This document shows positions 8,491 through 17,842 of a stretch of 64,000 nucleotides of DNA, piece by piece. This stretch comes from Nocardia vaccinii NBRC 15922 (GTDB lineage Bacteria > Actinomycetota > Actinomycetes > Mycobacteriales > Mycobacteriaceae): positions 186,001-250,000 of the forward strand of contig NZ_BDCC01000012.1 in the NCBI RefSeq assembly GCF_001613305.1, in the 5' to 3' direction. Within the stretch, counting starts at the first letter, position 1. Every line of letters starts with the position of its first letter. The position numbers and the translations under genes were made by a program. The notes beneath the pieces are model-generated. The model was not told the origin of the DNA and ran no database searches. It was given only the letters and a program-made list of their open reading frames with translations.

Positions 8491-8523
8491 GGCGCCCGGC
8501 GGATGGCAAAGCCGCCGGGTGCC
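8491..8523. terminator. 12-bp hairpin between the RNA pair and the convergent deaminase gene
   Basis: 8491-8502 pairs with 8512-8523 (12 bp with one G-U), loop of 9 nt. On the plus strand it is followed by GCCCCCAAAA rather than a U-tract. It separates the plus-strand RNAs from the minus-strand deaminase gene and could end transcription from both sides. Confidence 0.6.
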
Positions 8524-8543
8524 CCCAAAACTTCCGGCGCTCG

Positions 8544-9002
8544 CTACCTCGCCACGCCGATGTCCTCGTACCACAGCTGCGGATGCTCGGCGATGAAGCG
8601 GCTCATCATGTCCACGCAGCGCGAATCATCGAGCACCGTGATCGACACCCCGGCTTCGGCGAGCCACTCGAGTCCGCCGGTGAAGGTCCGCGACTCCCCG
8701 ACGATCACCGCGCCGATGCCGAACTGCCGCACCAGGCCGCTGCAGTACCAGCACGGCGAGAGCGTGGTCACCATGACGGTGCCGCGATAGTCCCGCCGTC
8801 GCCCGGCATCACGGAATGCGACGGTCTCTGCGTGCAGGCTCGGATCATCGTCCTGTACCCGCCGATTGTGTCCGCGGCCCAGGACGTTGCCCTGCGCGTC
8901 GAACAGTGCGGCACCGATCGGAATCCCGCCCTGCGACAGCCCCAACCGAGCTTGTTCGACGGCCACGTCCAGCATGCGTTCGGCGGTGATCATGGAACTC
9001 AT
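8544..9002 (-). CDS. Fungal-type cytosine deaminase (zinc nucleoside/base deaminase)
   Basis: A 152-aa cytidine-deaminase-fold enzyme. Zinc motif HAE in DPSLHAETVAF (about residues 54-64) and PCWYC (about 83-87). Beyond the motifs it follows yeast cytosine deaminase Fcy1: GGIPIGAALFD, LGRGHNRRVQ, TTLSPCWYCSG, VVGES-like IVGESRTF, and a C-terminus PQLWYEDIG that parallels yeast PQDWFEDIG. Expected reaction: cytosine to uracil and ammonia in the cytosol. Bacteria usually use the unrelated amidohydrolase CodA. Divergence from yeast (HAE for HGE) leaves substrate open; isoguanine or another amino-heterocycle is possible. Convergent with the RNA pair and upstream in the same direction of no other gene. 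Confidence 0.8.
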   Translation of the reverse strand: MSSMITAERMLDVAVEQARLGLSQGGIPIGAALFDAQGNVLGRGHNRRVQDDDPSLHAETVAFRDAGRRRDYRGTVMVTTLSPCWYCSGLVRQFGIGAVIVGESRTFTGGLEWLAEAGVSITVLDDSRCVDMMSRFIAEHPQLWYEDIGVAR

Positions 9003-9111
9003 GCTGCCCTACGTGCCGCGACCACAGTTCGGCAGTTCGCACGCAGAGGTCCGATCCGGCTGAGCGATCAGACCTCGGATCGGCCGAGCGGTGAAAGGGC
9101 GGCGGTTGACG

Positions 9112-10731
9112 TCATACCCCGCCGGACCCCGCGGTCATGTCACGGATCAGCAGGGCGGTGTGCAGGGAGGTGCGAATCTCACCGTCATCCAGATCCACGC
9201 CGAGGATGCGCTCGATGCGGGCCAGGCGGTCGTAGAGGGCCGGGCGCGAGATGTTCAGCCGCCGGGCGAGTTCGGTCTTGTTGCCCGCCAGATCCAGGAA
9301 CCGCCGCAACGTCGGGGTGAGGTCGCCGCGGTGGCGAATGTCGTGGCGCAGCAGGGCGCTCAACTCCGTCTCGGCGAAACGCTGGACGCCGGGTTCGTTG
9401 CGGATCAGCGACAGCAGCCCGCGCAGTCGCACATCGCCGCTGCGGTAGTACGAGCGCGGCGCGGTCGATTCCAGCGACAGCGCGATCTCGGCGACGTGCG
9501 CGGCATGTGCGAGTTCGCGCGCGGCGTCCAGCAGCGATTCCGAATCCGCGCCCACACCCACCGCGATCCGCTGTACACCGTCGGTGCGGCGCAGCTCCGC
9601 GGCCAGTGCGGCACAGATCTGTTCCAGCCGGGGGTCCAGCTCGCCGTCCCGGCCGAGCCCCAGGATGAGGGTCAGCTGTTGTTCCTCCGCCGCACTCAGG
9701 GCGGTTGCCCGGCTCAGCGCCACGCCGTGGCCGGCCGCGTCCAGCAGTGTGGCCGCACGCCGCTGCCGGGCCACCGGATCCGGCTCGCTCACTGCGGCCA
9801 CCCGGACCGAGACCGGTACGTAGCGAGCACGACGGGCCAGGCCCAGTGTCGCGGCGCGGGCCACCGCTTCCTGCTCGTCGATCACGCGACCGGCGACCAT
9901 ATCCTCGATGAGGCCGGTCTGCGCCTGCCGATGCAGCCCGAACCGATCCTTCTCGATCATCCGGTGCAAGGTGAGCGTCTGCGCGGCCCGCTCCAGGACC
10001 ATCCGCGCCCGGGCCGAGGGGATGCTCTCCGAACGCAGCAGCAGCCGCCCCCAACGCTGGGTGTGCGGGCCGACCGGGACGGCGCTGTCCGCATCGTCGG
10101 GCAGCATGCGCGAAGTGGTCTCCCAGTTCTCCAGCAGCGCCGCGGCCGAGGTGCGCCGCGCCGACACCGCCAGCACCCGGTGCGCCAGATCCTCCAGGAC
10201 CACCGACGAATCCAGCAGGGTCGCAGCGGTTTTCACGATCTCCTCGAGTGAAGCGCGGCGCACGCTGAGGGTGGTGAAGGTTTCGTGCACCGACTGGGCG
10301 AATTCCAGTTCGGCATACTGATCGGCCACGATCATCCGATGCACCGCCTCGGTGACCTCCACGAACCGAGTGATCCGGCGCAGCGAGATCACCGGCAGCC
10401 CGAGCCGATCGGCGACGGTCGCGACGAAGGTGGGCAGTTCGGCGACGTACCGGCCCAGTTCCACGACCAGACCCGCCACCCCGGCCGCGGACAGTGATTC
10501 CAGGTAGGCGCCCGTAGCCGGGGCCCCGTAGGCCAGCGGCTGGCCGGTGGTCAGGATGAGTTCCCCACCCGAGACGAGAGTGGCCAGATCCGCGGTCTCG
10601 CTGACGTGCACCCAGCGCACCGGCCGGTCCAGGCCCTGCGCGCCGCCGATCACCCGAGGTTCGCCGCCCCGGACCACGGGCATGTCGAGAATTTCGGCGA
10701 CAGTGGGCAGCACCGACGAATCGTAATACAT
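9112..10731 (-). CDS. PucR-family transcriptional regulator
   Basis: A 539-aa regulator. The N-terminal PucR ligand-sensing domain (about 1-130) starts VAEILDMPVVRGGEPRVIGG and contains SGGELILTTGQPL. A GGDEF-like middle region follows. The C-terminal PucR helix-turn-helix is clear: FLDLAGNKTELARRLNISRPALYDRLARIERILG. PucR proteins usually activate purine, amino-acid or beta-alanine/GABA catabolic operons. It is divergent from mmsA with about 90 bp between the starts, so it most likely controls the mmsA-aminotransferase operon. The inducer cannot be read from the sequence. Confidence 0.9.
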   Translation of the reverse strand: MYYDSSVLPTVAEILDMPVVRGGEPRVIGGAQGLDRPVRWVHVSETADLATLVSGGELILTTGQPLAYGAPATGAYLESLSAAGVAGLVVELGRYVAELPTFVATVADRLGLPVISLRRITRFVEVTEAVHRMIVADQYAELEFAQSVHETFTTLSVRRASLEEIVKTAATLLDSSVVLEDLAHRVLAVSARRTSAAALLENWETTSRMLPDDADSAVPVGPHTQRWGRLLLRSESIPSARARMVLERAAQTLTLHRMIEKDRFGLHRQAQTGLIEDMVAGRVIDEQEAVARAATLGLARRARYVPVSVRVAAVSEPDPVARQRRAATLLDAAGHGVALSRATALSAAEEQQLTLILGLGRDGELDPRLEQICAALAAELRRTDGVQRIAVGVGADSESLLDAARELAHAAHVAEIALSLESTAPRSYYRSGDVRLRGLLSLIRNEPGVQRFAETELSALLRHDIRHRGDLTPTLRRFLDLAGNKTELARRLNISRPALYDRLARIERILGVDLDDGEIRTSLHTALLIRDMTAGSGGV

Positions 10732-10822
10732 CCGGGCTCGAAGCCGACATTTCGTCGGGCGTCACTCCGGCCGCGGCGGGACACAGTGGAAGCATCAGTC
10801 CGGTCCGGATTCGAGGAGAGAT

Positions 10823-12313
10823 ATGCACACCATCGCGCATTGGGTCGACGGCAAACCGTTCGCCGGAACCAGCGAGGCGACCGCGCCGGTGACCAATCCC
10901 GCCACCGGCGAGGTCAGCGGACAGGTCGCGCTGGCCGATACCGCCGATGTCCGGGTGGCGATCGAGGCGGCCGCCGCGACGTTCCCGGCATGGCGCGACA
11001 CCTCGCTCACCCGGCGGGTCCAAGTGCTGTTCCGCTTCCGCGAACTGCTCAACGAGCGCAAGCAGGATCTGGCCGCGATCATCACCGCCGAACATGGCAA
11101 GGTCCTCTCCGATGCGCTCGGCGAGGTGACCCGCGGTCTCGAGGTCGTCGAATTCGCCTGCGGCATACCCCATCTGCTCAAGGGCGGGTTCACCGAGAAC
11201 GCCTCCACCAAGGTCGACATCTTCTCGATCCATCAGCCGCTGGGCCCGGTGGCGATCATCTCGCCGTTCAACTTCCCGGCCATGGTGCCGATGTGGTTCT
11301 TCCCGGTCGCCATCGCCGCGGGCAATACCGTGGTGCTCAAGCCGAGCGAGAAGGATCCCTCGGCGGCGCTGTGGCTCGCGCGACTGTGGGCCGAGGCGGG
11401 CCTGCCCGATGGAGTGTTCAACGTGGTCCAGGGCGATAAGACCGCCGTCGACGAACTGCTGGACAATCCGGCGATCAAGGCGGTGTCCTTCGTGGGCTCC
11501 ACGCCGATCGCCCGCTACGTCTACGAGCGCGGCACCGCCGCCGGGAAACGGGTGCAGGCCCTGGGCGGGGCCAAGAACCACATGGTGGTGCTGCCCGATG
11601 CCGATCTGGATCTGGCCGCCGACGCCGCGGTCAACGCCGGATTCGGCTCTGCCGGTGAACGTTGTATGGCGATCAGCGTCCTGGTGGCCGTCGGCGAGAT
11701 CGCCGACGACCTGATCGCGCGAATCACCCAGCGCGCCAAGACGATCAAGACCGGTGACGGCACCCGTGACAGCGATATGGGGCCGCTGGTGACCAGGGCG
11801 CACCGGGACAAGGTCGCCGCCTACATCACCGCCGGGGAATCGGAGGGCGCCACGGTGGCGCTCGACGGAAGAGATGTGCGGCCGGACGGCGGTGCGGACG
11901 GATTCTGGCTGGGACCGACCCTGCTCGACCACGTCGGCCCGGGAATGAGCGTCTACACCGACGAAATCTTCGGGCCCGTCCTCTCGGTGGTTCGCGTCGC
12001 GACCTACGAGGAGGCGCTGGCGCTGATCAATGCGAACCCGTACGGCAACGGCACCGCTATCTTCACCAACGACGGCGGCGCGGCGCGGCGTTTCCACAAC
12101 GAGGTCGAGGTCGGCATGATCGGGATCAACGTGCCGATCCCGGTGCCCATGGCCTACTACAGCTTCGGCGGCTGGAAGGCCTCGCTGTTCGGCGACTCCC
12201 ATGCGCACGGAACGGACGGCGTGCACTTCTACACCCGCACGAAGGCCATCACCTCCCGTTGGCTCGACCCCAGCCACGGAGGTCTGAACCTCGGCTTCCC
12301 ACAGAACAGCTGA
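10823..12313 (+). CDS. mmsA: CoA-acylating methylmalonate/malonate-semialdehyde dehydrogenase
   Basis: A 496-aa aldehyde dehydrogenase of the MmsA branch. It oxidises (methyl)malonate semialdehyde to propionyl- or acetyl-CoA, using NAD and CoA and losing CO2. The N-terminal HWVDGKPFAG is typical, as are SPFNFPAMVPMWF (cofactor region), KPSEKDPSA and the catalytic Cys near residue 281 in GSAGERCMAISV. The C-terminal SFGGWKASLFGD and THFYTRTK-like VHFYTRTKAI are MmsA features. The invariant Glu of ordinary ALDHs is absent in LGGAKNHMVV, as expected for the CoA-dependent type. GGAGAG lies before the ATG. First gene of an operon with the aminotransferase. Confidence 0.93.
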   Translation: MHTIAHWVDGKPFAGTSEATAPVTNPATGEVSGQVALADTADVRVAIEAAAATFPAWRDTSLTRRVQVLFRFRELLNERKQDLAAIITAEHGKVLSDALGEVTRGLEVVEFACGIPHLLKGGFTENASTKVDIFSIHQPLGPVAIISPFNFPAMVPMWFFPVAIAAGNTVVLKPSEKDPSAALWLARLWAEAGLPDGVFNVVQGDKTAVDELLDNPAIKAVSFVGSTPIARYVYERGTAAGKRVQALGGAKNHMVVLPDADLDLAADAAVNAGFGSAGERCMAISVLVAVGEIADDLIARITQRAKTIKTGDGTRDSDMGPLVTRAHRDKVAAYITAGESEGATVALDGRDVRPDGGADGFWLGPTLLDHVGPGMSVYTDEIFGPVLSVVRVATYEEALALINANPYGNGTAIFTNDGGAARRFHNEVEVGMIGINVPIPVPMAYYSFGGWKASLFGDSHAHGTDGVHFYTRTKAITSRWLDPSHGGLNLGFPQNS

Positions 12314-12337
12314 CCACGGAGAGGGGAATTCCGGACG

Positions 12338-13765
12338 ATGGCGCAGAGCACCACACCGATCCCGGACACGCCGCTGCCCAACGGCCTGAGCGTCACCGCC
12401 GCCCGTGCCGAGGCCGAGCGCGCCTACGAACTGGACCGCAGGCACGTCTTTCACTCCTGGTCGGCCCAGCGACGGCTCGATCCGATGACGATCAGCGCCG
12501 CGCAGGGTTGCTATGTCTGGGACGGTGCGGGCCGCCGCCTGCTGGACTTCTCCTCGCAGCTGGTGAACACCAACATCGGCCACCAACATCCGAAAGTGGT
12601 TGCGGCCGTTCAGGAACAGGCAGCCAAGCTGTGCACGATCGCGCCGCAGCACGTCAACGCGGCGCGATCGGAGGCCGCCCGGCTCATCGCCGAGCGGACC
12701 CCGGGCGAGCTGAAACAGATCTTCTTCACCAACGGCGGCGCCGACGCGGTCGAACACGCGGTGCGGATGGCGCGGCTGCACACCGGCCGCACCAAGGTGC
12801 TGGCCCGCTACCGCTCGTACCACGGCGGAACGGATCTGGCGGTGAATCTGACCGGCGACCCGCGCCGCTGGCCGAATGATCGCGGCGCCGCCGGAGTGGT
12901 GCACTTCCACGGCCCGTTCCGGTACCGCTCGCAGTTCCACGCGGAATCCGATGCGCAGGAGTGTGAGCGCGCGCTCGAACACCTCGAGCAGACCATTGTG
13001 CTGGAAGGATCCGAGACGATCGCGGCGATCATCCTGGAGTCGGTCCCGGGCACCGCGGGGATCATGGTGCCGCCGCCCGGATATCTGGCCGGCGTCCGCG
13101 CATTGTGCGATCGCTACGGCATCGTTTTCATCGCCGACGAGGTGATGTCCGGTTTCGGGCGCACGGGGCGATGGTTCGCAATCGAGCATGCCGCCGAATT
13201 CCCCTCCACCACTACGGAATTCCGCGCTGTCGTGCCCGATCTGCTCACCTTCGCCAAGGGGGTCAACTCCGGATATGTTCCGCTGGGCGGCGTAGCGATC
13301 GCACCCCATATCGCGGCGACCTTCGACGACCGGGCGTACCCCGGTGGGCTGACCTACTCCGGACATCCGCTGGCCACCGCAGCGGCTGTGGCGACGATCA
13401 CGGCGATGGCCGAGGAACGCATCGTCGAGAATGCCGCCGAGATCGGCGAGCGTGTGCTCGGCCCCGAGCTGGGCGAGCTGGCCGAGCGGCATCGCTGTAT
13501 CGGCGAGGTGCGCGGTCTCGGCGTGTTCTGGGCCCTGGAACTGGTCCGAGACATGCGGACCCGCGAACCGCTGGCGCCCCTCGGCGGCACCGCCACCGTG
13601 ATGCGCGAAGTGGACGCGGCCTGCCGCGCGGCCGGACTCCTGCTGGCCGTGAACGCCAACCGCCTGCATATCGTGCCGCCGTGCACGATCAGCGAGGCCG
13701 AGGCGAAGGAAGGACTGGCGATCCTGGACGATGCGCTCACCCTGGCCGACGTACACGCCGCCTGA
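12338..13765 (+). CDS. Class III omega-aminotransferase (beta-alanine/taurine:pyruvate type)
   Basis: A 475-aa PLP enzyme 24 nt after mmsA with GGAGAGGGG upstream. Class III features: LLDFSSQLVNTNIGHQHP, FFTNGGADAVEHAVRMAR, IADEVMSGFGRTG (Asp binding the PLP ring nitrogen), and the PLP lysine near residue 306 in TFAKGVNSGYVPLGG. The pattern is closest to taurine--pyruvate and beta-alanine--pyruvate aminotransferases. With MmsA, the simplest reading is beta-alanine to malonate semialdehyde, then acetyl-CoA. Exact amine donor is inferred from the neighbour. Confidence 0.85.
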   Translation: MAQSTTPIPDTPLPNGLSVTAARAEAERAYELDRRHVFHSWSAQRRLDPMTISAAQGCYVWDGAGRRLLDFSSQLVNTNIGHQHPKVVAAVQEQAAKLCTIAPQHVNAARSEAARLIAERTPGELKQIFFTNGGADAVEHAVRMARLHTGRTKVLARYRSYHGGTDLAVNLTGDPRRWPNDRGAAGVVHFHGPFRYRSQFHAESDAQECERALEHLEQTIVLEGSETIAAIILESVPGTAGIMVPPPGYLAGVRALCDRYGIVFIADEVMSGFGRTGRWFAIEHAAEFPSTTTEFRAVVPDLLTFAKGVNSGYVPLGGVAIAPHIAATFDDRAYPGGLTYSGHPLATAAAVATITAMAEERIVENAAEIGERVLGPELGELAERHRCIGEVRGLGVFWALELVRDMRTREPLAPLGGTATVMREVDAACRAAGLLLAVNANRLHIVPPCTISEAEAKEGLAILDDALTLADVHAA

Positions 13766-13987
13766 GTTCCACGCGAGCACCCGACTCCCGCACCGCCGAC
13801 CAACGCGATTCCCCGCACCAATTCCGTTGTCGGGGCCATGTACGCAATCCGCAGTCGCCGAACCGCGGATGAGACACCGGCCGTAGCGATACCCGGCGGC
13901 GGGTGAGATCCCCTGATCGTTCCACCGTCGAGCAAACTCTCGGAGGAAACGCACCGCGGGCCGGCACCGGAACGGTACGGTTCGGCC

Positions 13988-14983
13988 ATGCCCCTTCGAC
14001 CCCAACGTTGGACGCCGCCGAAGGCCACCCCGCGCGCCCGCGAGAGCCACAGCGTGCCGCCGATGCCCGAACCGCGATTGCTCGACCTGCCGGGCGCCGT
14101 TCCCGAGGACGTGGTGCTCGCGCCGGACGGCCGGATCGTGACCGGGATCAGCGGCGGCGCGATCCTGCTGGTCGATCCTCGCGACGGCGCGGTGGAGCAG
14201 ATCGCCGACACCGGCGGACGACCGCTGGGACTGCACGCCGACCCCGACGGTTCCCTGCTGATCTGCGATTCCGAGCGCGGGCTGCTCCGGTTGAGCGCAC
14301 CGCACGGAACGCTCGAGGTCTTGGTGGACGAGGTGGACGGGGACCGGCTCAACTTCACCAGCAATGTCGTCGCCGATGAGGACGGCACGATCTACTTCTC
14401 CGCCTCCACCCGCCGATACTCGTTCGACGACTATCTGGGCGATTTCTTCGAACATTCCGGCACCGGACGACTGTTTCGCCGCACGCCCGACGGCCGGGTC
14501 GAAACCCTTTTGGACGGACTGCAATTCGCCAATGGTGTGGTGCTCGCCCCGGACCGCTCGCACCTTCTGGTCGCCGAGACCGCGGCCTATCGCATCACGC
14601 GGTACCACCTGTCCGGCCCGAAGGCCGGCACCTCGGACCATCTGATCGAGAATCTGCCCGGGCTTCCCGACAATATGGGCCTGGGCAGCGACGGATTGGT
14701 CTGGGTCGCCCTGGTCACACCGCGAAATCCGTTGCTGGACATGCTTCTTCCGCTGCCCGGCATACTGCGCAAACTGATTTGGGCGATACCAGCCGGTATG
14801 CAGCCCAAACCCGTGCGCACCGCCTGGGTACAGGCCTACGGCTTCGACGGCACGCTCGTTCACGACCTGCAACGCGAGGGAGATCGCTACGCGATGGTCA
14901 CCGGGGTCGCCGAACAAGACGGCACCCTGTACTTGGGCACCCTCGCCGAGCCCGCGATCGCCGTGGTCCGGCTCGCTCCCTGA
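13988..14983 (+). CDS. SMP-30/strictosidine synthase-like beta-propeller protein
   Basis: A 331-aa protein with a six-bladed propeller pattern: GAVPEDVVLAPDGRIVTG, then DSERGLLRLS, NFTSNVVADEDGTIYFSAST, FANGVVLAPDRSHLLVAET and GLPDNMGLGSDGLVWVAL. These are the conserved strips of the strictosidine-synthase/SMP-30 family. Members include lactonases and esterases, so a hydrolase role is likely but the substrate is unknown. The first 25 residues are basic and look dispensable; an alternative ATG is at 14063. It stands alone, 220 bp after the aminotransferase. Confidence 0.8.
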   Translation: MPLRPQRWTPPKATPRARESHSVPPMPEPRLLDLPGAVPEDVVLAPDGRIVTGISGGAILLVDPRDGAVEQIADTGGRPLGLHADPDGSLLICDSERGLLRLSAPHGTLEVLVDEVDGDRLNFTSNVVADEDGTIYFSASTRRYSFDDYLGDFFEHSGTGRLFRRTPDGRVETLLDGLQFANGVVLAPDRSHLLVAETAAYRITRYHLSGPKAGTSDHLIENLPGLPDNMGLGSDGLVWVALVTPRNPLLDMLLPLPGILRKLIWAIPAGMQPKPVRTAWVQAYGFDGTLVHDLQREGDRYAMVTGVAEQDGTLYLGTLAEPAIAVVRLAP

Positions 14984-15001
14984 CCGCATCGACATTCGCG
15001 C

Positions 15002-15706
15002 TCACCGCCCGGTCGTGACCGGCTCGACCGGGCCCCGGTACCCACCGCCGCGCCGCGGCGACATCGCCGCCAGCCCGCAACCACTCGATTCGCGCGAGGT
15101 CCTGCCGCCCGGCCGGGGTGTGTAGATCGCCGAGAGGTCGAGCCGCACCGGGAACGGCACGGCGGTGGACAACGTGCCGCTGTGGATCGGAGTGGGCGCC
15201 GGAACATATTCGCGCGATTCCTGATCGAGCCAATACTGATAGACGATCGGGCGATCGTCCTGCCCGCGCTCGACCCGCCAGAAATTGGCGATCCCCGCCG
15301 CGGCGTACACCCGCGGGGTGCGGTACCAATCGTCTCCTCCGGAATCGCCCGAGACGATCTCGACCACGAGCACCGCCGCGGCCGCCGGAATCCCCTCGGC
15401 GGCATACATCTCGACGGCCGACTCGTCGACCACCACGACGTCCGGTCTCAGGGCACTGCACTCGCCGAGCACCATGCGCTGGTCGGGACGGATCGCGTAC
15501 GGAGCCCGCCGCGCGGACCCCAGCGCCCGCACCAATGCATCACGAATGAGCCTGTGCCGGTACCCGATTCGCCCGCGCACGACGACCTCCCCCTCCACCA
15601 ACTCCCAGTCGTACGGTAGATCCAGCGCACTCACCTGCGCACAAGACCACCCGCCCCGCCCGACCTCCGGCCGCTCGCCGAACCCACCGGTCATCCCCAC
15701 GGACAT
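15002..15706 (-). CDS. Uma2-family (DUF820) restriction-endonuclease-like protein
   Basis: A 234-aa protein. The core matches Uma2/DUF820: YDWELVEGEVVVRG, HRLIRDALVRAL, then the PD-(D/E)xK-like strip LRPDVVVVDE...AAVLVVEIVSGDSGGDDW. The family is abundant in actinobacteria and cyanobacteria; its biological role is unsettled. I chose the ATG at 15706 because GGAGGGG lies just before it; another ATG is at 15718. After LDLSAIYTP the frame continues for about 40 basic residues beyond the usual family end, which may be a recent extension. The gene is convergent with the propeller gene, 18 bp apart. Confidence 0.8.
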   Translation of the reverse strand: MSVGMTGGFGERPEVGRGGWSCAQVSALDLPYDWELVEGEVVVRGRIGYRHRLIRDALVRALGSARRAPYAIRPDQRMVLGECSALRPDVVVVDESAVEMYAAEGIPAAAAVLVVEIVSGDSGGDDWYRTPRVYAAAGIANFWRVERGQDDRPIVYQYWLDQESREYVPAPTPIHSGTLSTAVPFPVRLDLSAIYTPRPGGRTSRESSGCGLAAMSPRRGGGYRGPVEPVTTGR

Positions 15707-15718
15707 ATTCCCCTCCAT

Positions 15719-16169
15719 CCCCTACGCGAGGGCCCACTCCCCCGACCCGCCCCACCCTAATCACGCGCAGCCGCTCCCCACCAGCACAAACCCGCAGCCG
15801 CACCCCTTGGACGACGAATTTCCCTGTACCCCACCATAAAGCGAGTGCATCCAACGGCAACCAGTGCGACAGCCGCCACCGACCGCCGGTGCGAGCCGCC
15901 GACCTCAACCCCACGCGACGAACTCCCCGTGTCCGTCACCATCGCCGAATGCGTCCACCCGAAACCAGCGCGACGCCATCGACCACCCCACCTGCACGCA
16001 TACCGCGCACGGCGAACCATTCTGTCCGCCATCATGAATCGAGTGCGCCCGGCGAACAGGGTGCGGCATTCACCACCGCTCGACCACATCAGGGCGAAAT
16101 ACGCTGTCCACCACCGGATTCGAGGGCAATCACAGGAAGCGGGCGCGGCGCCCGGTCATCAGCGCGTGA
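15719..16169. repeat. Gene-free region with a degenerate ~100-bp tandem repeat (three copies)
   Basis: Three imperfect copies start near 15808, 15917 and 16013. Each carries GACGAAyTyCCC-like sequence, then CACCAT..CGArTGC..CC, then ACCAGyGCGAC, then CATCGACCAC-type sequence. Spacing is about 109 and 95 bp. Frames through the repeats on both strands are open but lack ribosome sites and known domains; on the minus strand they give a diverged repeat of about 33 residues. This could be decayed coding repeat or a regulatory array. Confidence 0.5.
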
Positions 16170-17654
16170 TCAGAACTGCTGCGATTCCTTCTCCGCGTCC
16201 TGAGCGAGCGCGAGCTGGCGCGGGGTGTAGCGCAGGGTGAAGCCGATCAGGCCCACGATCAGAGCACCGAAGCCGCAGATGAGCAGTACCAGGGTGTAGC
16301 CGCTGCCGAGCGCTTCGATCTGGGCCGCGGTCATTCCCGCCGCACGTCCGGTACGTCCCCCCATGGACAGGGTGCGGGAGGCGGCGATGGGGGTCAGGAT
16401 GCCGACCGACAGCGGGGTGCCCAGGCTGAAGATCATCTGGCCGATCGCCGAGAGCGGGCCGACCTCGGCCACCGGCACACCGACCAGTAGGCACAGCGGT
16501 CCGGTGACGATCACCAATCCGACGCCGAAACCCGCCCCCAGCAACAGGATCAGCAACGTCGGCCAGTATTGGACACCCCCGTCCAGCGTCGATCCGTAGA
16601 CGCCCGCGGCGGCGAGGAACACACCAGCCAACACCAGCAACCATCGCGGCTTGACCATGACGACCGCCTTGGACGCCACCGCCGTGCCGACCCCGGCGCC
16701 GAGGGTGAACGGAATCGAGGCCACCCCCGCGACCAGCGGGCTGTAGCCCACGACATTCTGCAGGAACTGCGCGACGAAGTAGGTCATCCCGCCCAGCACA
16801 CCGGACCCGAGCAACAGCGCCACGAATGTCACCGACCGGTCGCGATTCTTGAACAGCGACAGCGGCAGCACCGGATTGTCCGCATACCGTTCCACCGCGA
16901 TGAAGGCCACGAGCAGTACGGCCCCCGCGATCAGCGAGCCGAGGATCACCGGACTGGTCCACCCCCAGTTGGGTCCCTCGGTGGCGCCGAGCACGACCGC
17001 AGCGCACGCCGCCGTCCCGAGTACCGAACCGGGCACGTCCAGCGCCAGCCGGTGATGAGCGGTGTCGCGAAGCACGAAAATCGCGCCGAGCACGATCAGG
17101 ATGCCGATCGGAACGTTGATCAGGAAGACGAGCCGCCAGTTCAACTGGGTGAGCGCGCCGCCGATCACCAATCCGCCGACCGAACCGATGGCCTGCATGG
17201 AGGCGAAGATCGCGATGGCGCGGGTACGCACCGGACCGGGCGCATAGGTGCTCACCACCAGGGCCATCGCCGACGGCGCCGCGATGGCACCACCGATCCC
17301 CTGGACGCCGCGGGCGAGTATGAGCATGACCTCGTCCTGCGCCAACCCGCACACCAGCGAGGACAGGGTGAACACCGCGACGCCGATCATCAGCACTCGC
17401 TTGCGCCCGAACAGATCACCGATGCGTCCGCCCAGCAGCATGAGGCCGGCGAAGGTCAGGCCGTACGCGGTCACCGTCCAGGCACTGCCCGAACTCGACA
17501 GCCCCATCTGCTCCTGCAGACGCGGCAGCGCGAGGATCACGATGGTCCCGTCCAGGATCACCATCAGATTCAGCCCGCTGAGCACCAGAATCGGCAGCCC
17601 GAAAGCCCGCTGGGTCATCGGAGAGTCCATTGTCGCAGCGGGGTTATCTGGCAC
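16170..17654 (-). CDS. DHA2-family MFS drug exporter (EfpA-like, 14 TM)
   Basis: A 494-aa major facilitator of the 14-helix EmrB/QacA type. MFS signature GGRIGDLFGRKRVLMIG after helix 2, motif LDGTIVILALPRLQ in helix 1, RGVQGIGGAIAAPSA, and antiporter motif C-like GSVGGLVIGGALT in helix 5. It shares with mycobacterial EfpA the block ASRTLSMGGRTG and the tail YTPRQLALAQ, and occupies the efpA slot between proS and cysG, though separated from both. Expected role is proton-driven export of drugs or lipophilic compounds. The GTG at 17654 was kept; ATGs at 17630 and 17618 are equally possible. Confidence 0.85.
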   Translation of the reverse strand: MPDNPAATMDSPMTQRAFGLPILVLSGLNLMVILDGTIVILALPRLQEQMGLSSSGSAWTVTAYGLTFAGLMLLGGRIGDLFGRKRVLMIGVAVFTLSSLVCGLAQDEVMLILARGVQGIGGAIAAPSAMALVVSTYAPGPVRTRAIAIFASMQAIGSVGGLVIGGALTQLNWRLVFLINVPIGILIVLGAIFVLRDTAHHRLALDVPGSVLGTAACAAVVLGATEGPNWGWTSPVILGSLIAGAVLLVAFIAVERYADNPVLPLSLFKNRDRSVTFVALLLGSGVLGGMTYFVAQFLQNVVGYSPLVAGVASIPFTLGAGVGTAVASKAVVMVKPRWLLVLAGVFLAAAGVYGSTLDGGVQYWPTLLILLLGAGFGVGLVIVTGPLCLLVGVPVAEVGPLSAIGQMIFSLGTPLSVGILTPIAASRTLSMGGRTGRAAGMTAAQIEALGSGYTLVLLICGFGALIVGLIGFTLRYTPRQLALAQDAEKESQQF

Positions 17655-17842
17655 AGTGAGCCACTGTAACCGATCCCGGCCGGGTCAAAAACGAGCCGGT
17701 TCGGGCCGCACGGGCCACCTTCGACCGCCATTCCTCCAGCATCCCCGGCGCTCGGCGCCGCCCGCACACAACCCGCAACTCCATACCTGTCGGCGGCCCG
17801 CCCCTATCCACCACGAAAGGGACGGACCGCCGGGGGAATCCA

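Noticed and set aside
9185..14995. A 1936-codon open frame on the minus strand
   Set aside because: It runs antisense through mmsA, the aminotransferase and the propeller gene; it is open only because of GC bias, and the real genes have motifs.
15757..16089. 110-codon minus-strand frame through the degenerate repeats
   Set aside because: No ribosome site or recognisable fold; kept only as part of the repeat description.
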